The notes: generated by a model from the sequence alone, not told the origin. Numbered from the stretch's first letter, positions 7,221 through 14,550 are shown. The stretch is 25,071 nt of DNA from CAWACC01 sp964390695 (GCA_964390695.1 CAYMKI010000032.1:1-25071); one strand, 5' to 3'. Numbers and translations: made by a program.

Positions 7221-8843
7221 ATGTCCATATCCACAGGATCCGGCGTAGGCGGCAGCATTGGAGGACCTCAGCAGCTGACTCCTCAGGAAATCGAAGCCTC
7301 CGCATGGGCTGTCGTCAATCGCGAAAGATTAGGTATCGTAAAAGATACCGTGGAAATACCCTTCACACAAGTCGGCGGCAACGTATGGAAATACAACACC
7401 GATTCCAGTCGCCCGACTTTAATGCCCATGGGAACGAGCCGCACCATGGCTGGCGAAGAACCAAAAACAGACGAATCATGGAAGGGTAGCTATGAACAGC
7501 TTCTAGACAAACTCCCGCCGGGCATGAAAGCCCGATTATTGCGAGAACAGGGAAAAGCAGCGGACGCCAGAAGCCAGGATTATACTACCCTGGATAAACA
7601 GCTGACACAAGTAGCCAAAGGCCTGACCTGGATGGAAAAAGCTGGAAGGCCCTTAGATGCGCAAACCCCCGAAGGCGAGAGGACTTTGCACAATCAAAGT
7701 CTTCCGGGAAGAGCTTTAAAAGGCATGGTCGAGCAAAGCCAAGCCGAATTGGCAGGAGCTGAAAATTTCTTGAATGATGTGGGCCCCAACGACCCTTACC
7801 ACGATAAATTGCGCTACTTTACGAATAAAAGCAGCGATCTGCAATCTCGCATGAATACCCTTCTCGAAACATTAAAGGATCCCAAAGCGGAAATACCCTC
7901 GCAAAAGCAAATGGACGGCTTATGCAAAGACATAGGCAAACTGCTTCAGGAATTCAATGCCGTCTCCCAAGGGAACAACCTGCAGATGATGGGACCGATG
8001 CTGGAAGCTATGGAAGCCGTCGCCCAGGCGATGTCTATGACGCCCACGACACCATCGTTATTCCTAGGCCTGAAGACTGCCCTAAAAGGAATTTTTAAGT
8101 CTGACAGCGCAGCGGGCTTGATCGGCGAAAACTTAGAAGCCCTACTGAACGCCTTGCAAAGCGGCTTAGCGGCCACCTTAATGAAAAAACTGGGCGCTGC
8201 CAAGTTGAAGATGCTGATGATGATGTTTATGTCTGCTTTAGGTGGAGCTGTCCTATTCAGCGATGAAGAATCGCCTAGGCATTATAATGATGAAGACGGA
8301 GAAGAAAGAGAAAGGCAGAAATTCGATTTTCTGCTGATGATGGAATGGCTGGAAAGCAGCGAGGCTATCCAACAGCTGTTTACCATTATCGCTAAAGCCT
8401 GCGGTTTGAACGATTCGGAACAAAACAGCACCGCCAAGCTGCTCGAACTCCCCATGCTATTATGGATGGTATTGGCGGCTGGCAAAGCAAAAGAAGAAAA
8501 GACTGCTCCCCTACTGAATGAAATGATGATCCCTCTGGAAAAAAAACTGCTGGAAGTAGAAAGAATTATCAACACCGCACAGCCTGTGGATGAAGCTAGC
8601 AGCGCCAACAGAAAAAACCTGAGCATCTTTCTCCAGCAAGCTTTGATGGCCAGCCAAAATTATGAAAGCGAAGGTTTATTTCAAGTGTTAGAAGCTTATA
8701 TAGAGCAATTTACAGGCTCTAATGAAGGATTTGCAAAGGACTTAAAGGAAATAAAAGACGTATTAAAATTGTTTAAGCATGCTCTAGGATCTGGATTAGA
8801 CAATGAAACCAAAGCCACTACAGCCATGATCCAAGCGGCTTAA
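7221..8843 (+). CDS. Candidate CopB/YopB-like translocator
   Basis: A 540-residue protein with GGGAG ahead of the start. The N-terminal 20 residues are Ser/Gly-rich, fitting a T3S signal, and there is no Sec signal. Most of the protein is helical. Two hydrophobic stretches stand out: KLKMLMMMFMSALGGAVLF (about 332-350) and LLELPMLLWMVLAAGKAK (about 414-431). Between them lies a strongly charged stretch (DEESPRHYNDEDGEERERQK). Two membrane-prone segments after an LcrH chaperone gene match the plan of YopB/IpaB/CopB pore formers, but sequence similarity is not obvious to me, and this protein has fewer apolar residues than Chlamydia CopB. The translocator call rests on gene order and this plan. 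Confidence 0.65.
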   Translation: MSISTGSGVGGSIGGPQQLTPQEIEASAWAVVNRERLGIVKDTVEIPFTQVGGNVWKYNTDSSRPTLMPMGTSRTMAGEEPKTDESWKGSYEQLLDKLPPGMKARLLREQGKAADARSQDYTTLDKQLTQVAKGLTWMEKAGRPLDAQTPEGERTLHNQSLPGRALKGMVEQSQAELAGAENFLNDVGPNDPYHDKLRYFTNKSSDLQSRMNTLLETLKDPKAEIPSQKQMDGLCKDIGKLLQEFNAVSQGNNLQMMGPMLEAMEAVAQAMSMTPTTPSLFLGLKTALKGIFKSDSAAGLIGENLEALLNALQSGLAATLMKKLGAAKLKMLMMMFMSALGGAVLFSDEESPRHYNDEDGEERERQKFDFLLMMEWLESSEAIQQLFTIIAKACGLNDSEQNSTAKLLELPMLLWMVLAAGKAKEEKTAPLLNEMMIPLEKKLLEVERIINTAQPVDEASSANRKNLSIFLQQALMASQNYESEGLFQVLEAYIEQFTGSNEGFAKDLKEIKDVLKLFKHALGSGLDNETKATTAMIQAA

Positions 8844-8909
8844 ACCCCAATCAGGCCAGGGCACACTTCAAAGAGATGCTCTCGTCTGAATGTCACAAGG
8901 AGGACTATT

Positions 8910-10811
8910 ATGGGCTTAGAAGGTTTACTAAATTCTGTGGTCACCGGCCAGGGCGCCGCAGAACAGCTGCACAAACAGCTCAAAGATGCCCTATCGAAGA
9001 AAGACCAGGGCCTTTCCGTTGATCAGCAAAGCAAGAAATTCATCGAACAGCTAAAAGCCTATTCAGATAGCATTGACAATAGCGACCAAGCCATTACAGA
9101 TTACCTTAAAGCTTTTGGTGACGACGTATCCAACAAAGATTCCCCGGATAATCCACGTCCCCCCGCAGCTGATCGCCAAATGACAAAAGACGGACCTCCA
9201 GCGGATGCTAGCGGCACAAAAAATCCCTTCTTCAGCCCAAGCCCTATGGCCACGTTCTTTCAAACCTTTATGAGCATTATCAAAATGCAAGGATATATTG
9301 CCAAAATCAAATCCGAGACAGGCATAGAAAACATGAAAGCCACCCTAGAAATCGGAAAAGATCAGGCCAACAGCATTTTACAGCAAGCTGAGGTGGAAGC
9401 AAACTCTCTCAATAAGCAAGCTGCCATGGACTATGTCTCTGCCGGTTTAAACTTTTTGAGCGCAGCGGGCACATTTCTGACCGGTATGAAACAGGTTGCT
9501 AAAAATTCCAAAGAAAGAAAAGAGGCCGAAAAAGCCATCAAAGAAAGTACCGAGGATTTAAATAAAGTCAGTCAGTTTAACAAAAATAAAAACACCCTCC
9601 GAGAAGTGCAGCAGGATAGCAAAGGTATCGAGCGAGAAGCAAATAATCTCGAAACGAAACTAAAGCTCCAGCATGAAAAGGCACAGGCAGCAAATCAAAA
9701 ACTTAGTGATCAAGACGAACTCATTCTGGAAAATGTATCCAAAAAACCACCCAAAGAAACCAAGGAGGAGCTCGAAGCTATGCAAAAAAATGCAAAGCTA
9801 GAGCAAAAAAAACTTAAAGAAGATATCGACATCGCTGATAAAGAACATCAAAATTTGGAAGATCAAATCCAGAACAAGCAAGATGAAATTAAAGATCTTA
9901 AGCAAAAAATTGCTAACGGAAATATGAGCCGCAAAGAAATTGAAGAATCTAAAAACGCTAATAAGCAGTTACATCATGAACTCGATGAATTAAAAGATAA
10001 ACAAAAAACAGTGAAAGGCAAACTAGCGATTGCTAAAGCGAAGCATGAAGGCGCCGTTTCTGATGAACTGTACACCGATTACAAACTAGCCAAAGCTGAC
10101 GGATCAGGCAAATCAAAAGCTGAAATTGCCCAAGCTAAAACCGATTTTGAACAACACCACAACAAATTTATACGAGATAACAAAACCGTTATGGACAATC
10201 CGAGTATAAACCCAGGAGATAAAGCAGAAATCCTAGGAGAAAAAGATAGAGTTTTCAAAAATTTCGGCAAAATAACCGAAAACGACGATTTAAAACTAAG
10301 TAAACTCAAACAACGCGAGCAGATTGCCACTGAACGCCAATCTTTACTGAATGAAGACCAAAGCCGTATAACAACTGCTTTCAAAAAATCTAAGGAAGGC
10401 AAACCGGATGGTTTTGAACAAATAAAAAAATTTGAAGACAACCCCGCCGAACTAGAAAAGAGCTTGAACACTAAGTTACAAGATAACCAAGCTAAATTAC
10501 GAGATCTAAAACGAAGCACTCTCAACGAGGTTCAGCAAAATTGGAAATGGATGGCTTTCAACGACATAATTAGAATGTCCAACAGTATTGTTGAAGGCCG
10601 TAAAAAAAATATAGATGCGCAAGGGAAACTAGAAGCTTCTGTATGGGAAGCTCGCAAGAGCATGGATGCCACCTACCTGCAAATCATGCAGCAAGCTATG
10701 ATGACTATGCTAGACGCCTCAAAAAGCGATATTGAAGTAGGCAGTCAATATGCCCAAGCTTTGATGGGACTGTCCGATAAGGAGGTCAATACCGTCCATT
10801 GGTCTGTATAG
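8910..10811 (+). CDS. Candidate CopD/YopD-like translocator, long coiled coil
   Basis: A 633-residue protein behind CAAGGAGG. One membrane-prone segment (MDYVSAGLNFLSAAGTFL, about residues 171-188) follows an amphipathic helix region (about 108-170). Residues about 195-560 form a very long charged region rich in Lys, Glu, Gln and Asp with heptad character. The C-terminal 60 residues return to a helical, apolar pattern (LQIMQQAMMTMLDASKSDIEV). One hydrophobic segment followed by coiled coil is the plan of YopD/IpaC/CopD, but the coiled coil is far longer than in YopD (306 aa). It is the last gene of the translocon block. It could instead be a YopB-type partner or a coiled-coil effector. Confidence 0.65.
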   Translation: MGLEGLLNSVVTGQGAAEQLHKQLKDALSKKDQGLSVDQQSKKFIEQLKAYSDSIDNSDQAITDYLKAFGDDVSNKDSPDNPRPPAADRQMTKDGPPADASGTKNPFFSPSPMATFFQTFMSIIKMQGYIAKIKSETGIENMKATLEIGKDQANSILQQAEVEANSLNKQAAMDYVSAGLNFLSAAGTFLTGMKQVAKNSKERKEAEKAIKESTEDLNKVSQFNKNKNTLREVQQDSKGIEREANNLETKLKLQHEKAQAANQKLSDQDELILENVSKKPPKETKEELEAMQKNAKLEQKKLKEDIDIADKEHQNLEDQIQNKQDEIKDLKQKIANGNMSRKEIEESKNANKQLHHELDELKDKQKTVKGKLAIAKAKHEGAVSDELYTDYKLAKADGSGKSKAEIAQAKTDFEQHHNKFIRDNKTVMDNPSINPGDKAEILGEKDRVFKNFGKITENDDLKLSKLKQREQIATERQSLLNEDQSRITTAFKKSKEGKPDGFEQIKKFEDNPAELEKSLNTKLQDNQAKLRDLKRSTLNEVQQNWKWMAFNDIIRMSNSIVEGRKKNIDAQGKLEASVWEARKSMDATYLQIMQQAMMTMLDASKSDIEVGSQYAQALMGLSDKEVNTVHWSV

Positions 10812-10848
10812 TGCATAATCAAAGGTTATCTATCGATCCGACCCTCTC

Positions 10849-10885
10849 AGCCCAAAGGACTGGAACGTGACAGCCCAGGGCTGGG
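10849..10885. repeat. REP-like dispersed repeat, copy 1 (decayed)
   Basis: CAGCCCAAAGGACTGGAACG followed by TGACAGCCCAGGGCTGGG. It matches the better preserved copy at 13383-13428, with the same order of a CAGCCC/GGCTGG palindrome, GGAACGT and AGCCCAGGGC. Here both stems carry mismatches or deletions. Confidence 0.6.
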
Positions 10886-10935
10886 ATGATGATATTGTGC
10901 ATTTTTAGATAAAAAACACCTGATTTTAAGCCTCG

Positions 10936-11117
10936 TTAGCCACGTTAGTTGCGGAAGCATATAGCCACAGGTGTAAGCCTGTGGAAACCATAGCTAATGA
11001 GATAGAGCCGTGAAACGGCGACAGATATGCGTGATCATCTTTGTTTTCTGTCACCCCCTTCGGGGCTATATTTTAATACAATCAATACCACAGGCTTACG
11101 CCACAAACGTGGCTTAA
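10936..11117. repeat. Long imperfect palindrome
   Basis: The two halves are inverted copies. TTAGCCACGTT (10936-10946) pairs with AACGTGGCTTAA (11106-11117). GGTGTAAGCCTGTGG (10970-10984) pairs with CCACAGGCTTACGCC (11088-11102) with one mismatch. The inner parts ATAGAGCCGTGAAACGGCGACAG and CTGTCACCCCCTTCGGGGCTAT are also related in inverse. The left half contains its own small hairpins CCACAGG/CCTGTGG (10965-10984) and GCCGTGAAACGGC. This looks like two dispersed repeat units inserted head to head. Confidence 0.7.
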
Positions 11118-11294
11118 ACTCACGATCATCACCCTAGCCATGGGTGCAGAATTCATTATCTCTAGCACCCTGTAAAGAGGCTACAATCCTTAATGTGTTT
11201 TTTAGATGAAAAGTAGTCGTATGAAGCCAGCGAATAGCCGCGTGGCATTCAAATTGCATATAATATTGCAAATCATCATCTATGGGGGTAAGCT

Positions 11295-11684
11295 GTGAAA
11301 CTGGACAATTATATAGATCAGCTGATAAAAGAGATGGAGTTCGAAGGCGGATTAGCCACGGAAGTACCCGGTGTGTTCGCCTTTCCGCTGGAAGAAAATT
11401 TAAGCGTCAGCATTAGCGATCGACCTCCGGGATTTTCACTGTATTGTCCCATTTGCACGGTTCCCAAAACACAGCAAGAAGAATTTTTGACCCGCGCAAT
11501 GCTCGGCAATCTCTTTGGTCAAGGCACAAAAGGCGCCGTTCTCGGGATCAGTGAAGATGGCAATCTATTGACATTGACACAGGTAATTGACTATAATATT
11601 GAATATAAAGAATTTAAAGATATATTAGAAGATTTTATAAATAGCGTAGACGTATGGCGTGAGGAAACTGCGAAATATCAGTAA
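11295..11684 (+). CDS. CesT-type T3S chaperone / CT663-like regulator
   Basis: A 129-residue acidic protein with the class I chaperone (CesT/SycE) plan: N-terminal helix (YIDQLIKEMEF), a beta strand block (VPGVFAFPLEENLSVSISD), the NLFGQGTKGAVLGISEDGNLLTLTQ region and a C-terminal helix (FKDILEDFINSVDVWREE). It starts with GTG, chosen by GGGGG six bases upstream. It stands directly before cdsD, as CT663 does in Chlamydia. CT663 has been reported to bind RNA polymerase beta-flap and sigma66 as well as having a chaperone fold; that this protein does so is inference from position. Sixty bases separate it from cdsD. Confidence 0.82.
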   Translation: MKLDNYIDQLIKEMEFEGGLATEVPGVFAFPLEENLSVSISDRPPGFSLYCPICTVPKTQQEEFLTRAMLGNLFGQGTKGAVLGISEDGNLLTLTQVIDYNIEYKEFKDILEDFINSVDVWREETAKYQ

Positions 11685-11744
11685 TCATCGAGGCAAACAA
11701 CCTGGGATAATAAAAAAAATATTAAAACCGTAGGAGAAGAGCCT

Positions 11745-13256
11745 ATGCCTAATCAAACCGATCAAAAAGAAGAAAAAGAGGACGACATGGAAGCAAGACA
11801 CGACAGCATTTTTGATGAAAACACGCCGGCCGGAAAAGATGCCCTGGCAGAAATCAACTTCGAATTGGTCGAAGCCGGGCGCTGGCTCCTTAAAGTTATC
11901 GGGGGCCCGAACACCGGAGCTGAATTTTCCCTTCAGGCTTCCAACAGCTATACTATTGGAACCGATCCTAACAGCTGCGATATTGTTTTCCACGACACCA
12001 GCGTCTCACGTCAGCATGCCCGCGTTTCTGTCAGCGCAGACGATGTCTTAACTATCGAAGACCTGCAGAGCCGCAATGGAACCTTGATCGATGGGGAGCC
12101 CCTCAAGACAAGAAAAACATTGATGCCGAATGTATTGGTGACCTTGGGAACCACGTCTTTCATCCTTTACGATCGCGATGGAGAAATGCAAACGATCATC
12201 TCTCCCCTCTTGCCATCGATCGTCAAAGTATTGAAGGAAGAGGAAAGCAAGAAGCAGGAAGTCAAAGAAGACCCGGCTGCCATAGAAGCTAAAAAACAAG
12301 CCGAGCTTACCGCTGAGCGTGCTGCTCGCGAAGCTGCAATGCAAGCCAAACACAAGGCTGAATTCCATAAGACGGCGTTTATAGCCATAGCCCTGGTGAG
12401 CGGTTTGGTCGTTGTTGCAGGATTAGGCACAGTCTCCCTCTTTCAAAGCAAACCTGTGGTGATCGAGCAAACGGTTGACATTGAAAAAGAATTGGCCACG
12501 GCTTTAAAGCCATTTCCCTCGATCAAATATTCCTACAACAAAACTTCGGGACGGCTGCTGCTCATAGGCCATGTCTTGACCAGCACGGATAAAAATCAGC
12601 TCTTATACAATTTGCAATTCATAAAATCTATTGACGACTCCGGAGTGATCATCGATGAGTACGTCTGGCAGGAAATGAACCAACTCTTAGCCAACAATCC
12701 CAATTGGAAAGGCATAACCGTCAACGCCACCTCACCTGGACACTTTGTATTGTCAGGCTATCTGCAAACCCGCAAACAGGCAGAAGCTTTATCGCAATAT
12801 GTCAGCGAAAACTTCCGATACTTAGACCTGCTCGAAAAGAAAATCGTGGTGGATGAAGACATCATAAGCTCTGTATCCTCCCAGCTGCAAACTCTTGGAG
12901 TGAAAAATCTGGCAGTGCAGATGAGCAACGGCGAGTTAACGATCTCCGGCAGCGTAGCCAGCAATAAAGCCGAAGATTTCAACCGCTTATTAGCGCAATT
13001 CAAAGCTATGCAAGGCGTTAGAAATGTCAGAAGCTATGTCTCAGAACTTCCTCCTGAACAAACCTTGATCAACATCAGCGACAAATACTCCGTCACGGGA
13101 TATTCCAACCTCGGCAATACCATCAGCGTAGTCATCAACGGAAGGATCTTATCCCAAGGGGATATCTTAGATGGTATGACCATCACCTCGATTAAAGCCA
13201 ATTCGATCATGCTCGAAAAGGACGGGGTCAAATATCGCATAGATTACAGCCGTTAA
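11745..13256 (+). CDS. cdsD: T3S inner-membrane ring protein CdsD (SctD/YscD)
   Basis: A 503-residue SctD-family protein that forms the outer of the two inner-membrane rings of the basal body. Residues about 46-146 are an FHA domain with SRQH at 88-91 and NGT at 111-113; the usual Gly-Arg pair is Gly72-Thr73, so phosphopeptide binding is doubtful. A charged Ala/Glu/Lys helix (about 160-208) leads to one transmembrane segment (about 212-232, FIAIALVSGLVVVAGLG). The rest is periplasmic, with repeated BON-like ring-building modules (for example VLSGYLQTRKQAEAL and LTISGSVASNKAEDF). Chlamydia CdsD is about 830 residues with two FHA domains, so this one lacks a domain. The start follows TAGGAG. 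It lies between the CT663-like gene and cdsE, as expected. Confidence 0.93.
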   Translation: MPNQTDQKEEKEDDMEARHDSIFDENTPAGKDALAEINFELVEAGRWLLKVIGGPNTGAEFSLQASNSYTIGTDPNSCDIVFHDTSVSRQHARVSVSADDVLTIEDLQSRNGTLIDGEPLKTRKTLMPNVLVTLGTTSFILYDRDGEMQTIISPLLPSIVKVLKEEESKKQEVKEDPAAIEAKKQAELTAERAAREAAMQAKHKAEFHKTAFIAIALVSGLVVVAGLGTVSLFQSKPVVIEQTVDIEKELATALKPFPSIKYSYNKTSGRLLLIGHVLTSTDKNQLLYNLQFIKSIDDSGVIIDEYVWQEMNQLLANNPNWKGITVNATSPGHFVLSGYLQTRKQAEALSQYVSENFRYLDLLEKKIVVDEDIISSVSSQLQTLGVKNLAVQMSNGELTISGSVASNKAEDFNRLLAQFKAMQGVRNVRSYVSELPPEQTLINISDKYSVTGYSNLGNTISVVINGRILSQGDILDGMTITSIKANSIMLEKDGVKYRIDYSR

Positions 13257-13260
13257 TTTA

Positions 13261-13318
13261 AAACCCAACATGCTCTAATTGCGCGCTTATTGTAACGCGA
13301 TTGGAGTATGTTGGGTTT
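13261..13318 (+). terminator. Hairpin after cdsD
   Basis: AAACCCAACATGCTCTAATTGCGCG (13261 onward) and CGCGATTGGAGTATGTTGGGTTT (ending 13318) form a long, slightly imperfect stem with a loop of about ten bases, five bases after the cdsD stop. A T-run is short, so termination strength is unsure, but the position fits the end of the chaperone-cdsD unit. Confidence 0.6.
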
Positions 13319-13382
13319 AACTGTATGAGGTAATTGCAAAACCCGTATATTGTGCATCTTTTTTAAACCAACCATACTCTCA

Positions 13383-13474
13383 CCAGCCCAAAGGGCTGGA
13401 ACGTAATAGCCCAGGGCATCGCCCTGGGAGCGGAATCTACCATCTTTGACACCCTGTAAGGGTGCTACAATCTT
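13383..13474. repeat. REP-like dispersed repeat, copy 2 (three hairpins)
   Basis: Three tidy palindromes in a row: CCAGCCC-AAA-GGGCTGG (13383-13399), CCCAGGGC-ATC-GCCCTGGG (13410-13428) and CACCCT-GTA-AGGGTG (13450-13464), followed by CTACAATC. Related words occur at 10849 and 11166, and a CCCAGGGG/CCCCTGGG relative at 20395. This is the best preserved copy in the window. Confidence 0.7.
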
Positions 13475-13517
13475 ATATATATTTTTCATGTCTTATGTAG
13501 CACCCATACAGTTATGG

Positions 13518-13597
13518 GTGTTTGAACAGAATTAAGTAAACCTTGAGTCTCCGAACTTGCGAGGAGACTCAAGGTTTACTTAATTCTGTTCAAACAC
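13518..13597. repeat. Perfect 35-bp inverted repeat
   Basis: The arms 13518-13552 (starting GTGTTTGAACAG) and 13563-13597 (ending CTGTTCAAACAC) are exact reverse complements over 35 bases, with a ten-base loop GAACTTGCGA. The outer end overlaps a smaller hairpin, CACCCATA/TATGGGTG at 13501-13520. There is no T-run after it. It is much longer and cleaner than a usual intrinsic terminator. Confidence 0.9.
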
Positions 13598-13639
13598 CAG
13601 TTAACAATCTGTAATTTATTTTCTGGACCGGAAGTGTAT

Positions 13640-13648
13640 TGCTATAAT
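13640..13648 (+). promoter_or_regulatory. Extended -10 promoter for cdsE
   Basis: TGCTATAAT, a perfect -10 box with the TGn extension, lies 70 bases before the cdsE start and just downstream of the 35-bp inverted repeat. No good -35 box is seen, which is common for extended -10 promoters. It would restart transcription after the hairpins. Confidence 0.5.
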
Positions 13649-13718
13649 AAATCGCTTATGATACAATAACAAATAGAGAGATAGATGAATGAGTAGCGAA
13701 AGCGAAATGAGGTAAACC

Positions 13719-13958
13719 ATGTTCGGCTTAGAAGATCAAAAGAAAAAAAAAGTTGAAGATTTCTTGTTTGAACTGGAAAAAGAATTGAAAGTGTTAAAGA
13801 AACACCAAGAGATCAAAAAAAAAGTCGAAGAGCGAATACAAAAGATTAAAGACGTCCTGAGAAACGGCGAAAATAAAGAGGAATTTGATAAGTATGGAGT
13901 TCTGCTCCATGGTTACACTTCCTTGCTAAAAGTGATGTCGCGGTTTGCGCCAAAGTGA
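13719..13958 (+). CDS. cdsE: CdsE, small needle-chaperone-like T3S protein
   Basis: A 79-residue, highly charged, helical protein (EDQKKKKVEDFLFELEKELK, then a second helix to about residue 45 and a third from FDKYGV). It has no signal or membrane segment. Size and place, between cdsD and the needle gene, match CT665/CdsE of Chlamydia, which with CdsG is reported to act as chaperone for needle subunit CdsF, as YscE and YscG do for YscF. GAGG with suitable spacing supports the ATG. The sequence itself has no diagnostic motif; the call rests on size, helical nature and gene order. Confidence 0.8.
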   Translation: MFGLEDQKKKKVEDFLFELEKELKVLKKHQEIKKKVEERIQKIKDVLRNGENKEEFDKYGVLLHGYTSLLKVMSRFAPK

Positions 13959-13965
13959 ACGTGAG

Positions 13966-14067
13966 CATTCTGTTGGGTGGCATTCTGGACTATTCAGATT
14001 GATGTAAGGACATTTAAAGTCCTGAAATGACCTGAATCAAGTTAAAGGAATGCCCCCCTACAGAATG
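13966..14067. repeat. 102-bp inverted-repeat element after cdsE
   Basis: CATTCTGTTGGGTGGCATTC (13966-13985) and GAATGCCCCCCTACAGAATG (14048-14067) pair at 18 of 20 positions. Inside lie further inverted pieces, ATTCAG/CTGAAT and AGGAC/GTCCT around ATTTAAA, so the whole can fold as a long hairpin. It starts eight bases after the cdsE stop. It could end or process the cdsE transcript, or be a small MITE-like insertion. Confidence 0.65.
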
Positions 14068-14249
14068 TTTACTAAAATATTCGCAAATAGCCCAAAGGTT
14101 ATTTGAAAAGTAAAAGATAGTTATAAGGTTTTAAGTAGCGATTCAGAAAAGAGAATGCGAAGTAGCCTTCTCAGGAAATGAAATTTCCAGTATGAATCAC
14201 CGCCACGCTTAACCTCCTAAATGTAAAAAAATTGAGTTTGGAGGAAACT

Positions 14250-14519
14250 ATGGCTCAAGATCTTACCCAGTTTTCAGGCGATAATATTCAATCCGGTTTT
14301 AGCGTCAATGTACTTTTTAAAGTCATTGCCGATGCGGTTGCCAGCGCAAAGGTCAAGTTATCGGAAATAAAGTCCAGAAAGAGTTCCATTAGCATTGGTG
14401 ACATGTTTGAGATGCAGATGTTAATGAACCACTTATCGCAGCTTTCAGAAATGTCAACGAACGTGGTGGCAGCGTCTAACGCAGCCATATCCAGCATGGC
14501 TCGTAACCTTAAAGGTTAA
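14250..14519 (+). CDS. cdsF: T3S needle subunit CdsF (SctF/YscF)
   Basis: An 89-residue needle protein; its subunits polymerise into the hollow extracellular needle. The ATG at 14250 is chosen over an upstream in-frame TTG because GGAGG lies five bases before it; the TTG would place GGAGG inside the coding region. Two helices are visible (about 18-47, VLFKVIADAVASAKVKLSEI, and 50-86, GDMFEMQMLMNHLSQLSEMS) around a short turn with Ser-rich RKSSIS, the helix-turn-helix plan of YscF/MxiH/CdsF. Chlamydia CdsF is 83 residues. Its gene lies between cdsE and cdsG and is followed by a strong hairpin, so it may be expressed above its neighbours. Confidence 0.88.
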   Translation: MAQDLTQFSGDNIQSGFSVNVLFKVIADAVASAKVKLSEIKSRKSSISIGDMFEMQMLMNHLSQLSEMSTNVVAASNAAISSMARNLKG

Positions 14520-14550
14520 TAAGATACTACAGGTCTTTGTGACTTGTAGA

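Larger units (their letters stand above)
10812..11294. other. Repeat-filled gap between translocon and apparatus blocks
   Basis: 483 bases with no credible gene. It holds a REP-like copy at 10849-10885, a long imperfect palindrome at 10936-11117, CACCC/GGGTG hairpin arms at 11130-11146 and a CACCCTGTAA...CTACAATC word at 11166-11188 that recurs at 13450. A TATAAT at 11259-11264, inside TTGCA...TGCAA arms, may be the promoter of the next gene. Confidence 0.7.
13319..13718. other. Repeat-rich gap between cdsD and cdsE
   Basis: About 400 bases without a gene. It holds a REP-like module (13383-13474), a short CACCCATA/TATGGGTG hairpin (13501-13520), a perfect 35-bp inverted repeat (13518-13597), an extended -10 promoter (13640-13648) and the cdsE leader. 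A short open frame on the minus strand here only covers these repeats and is not a gene. Confidence 0.7.

Noticed and set aside
11685..11993. Minus-strand gene overlapping the start of cdsD
   Set aside because: It lies opposite the FHA domain coding region, whose protein motifs are clear.
13253..13489. Small minus-strand gene between cdsD and cdsE
   Set aside because: It consists of the cdsD terminator and the REP-like hairpins and has no conserved-looking content.
14232..14249. TTG start of cdsF six codons upstream
   Set aside because: GGAGG lies between this TTG and the ATG at 14250, at ideal spacing for the ATG.
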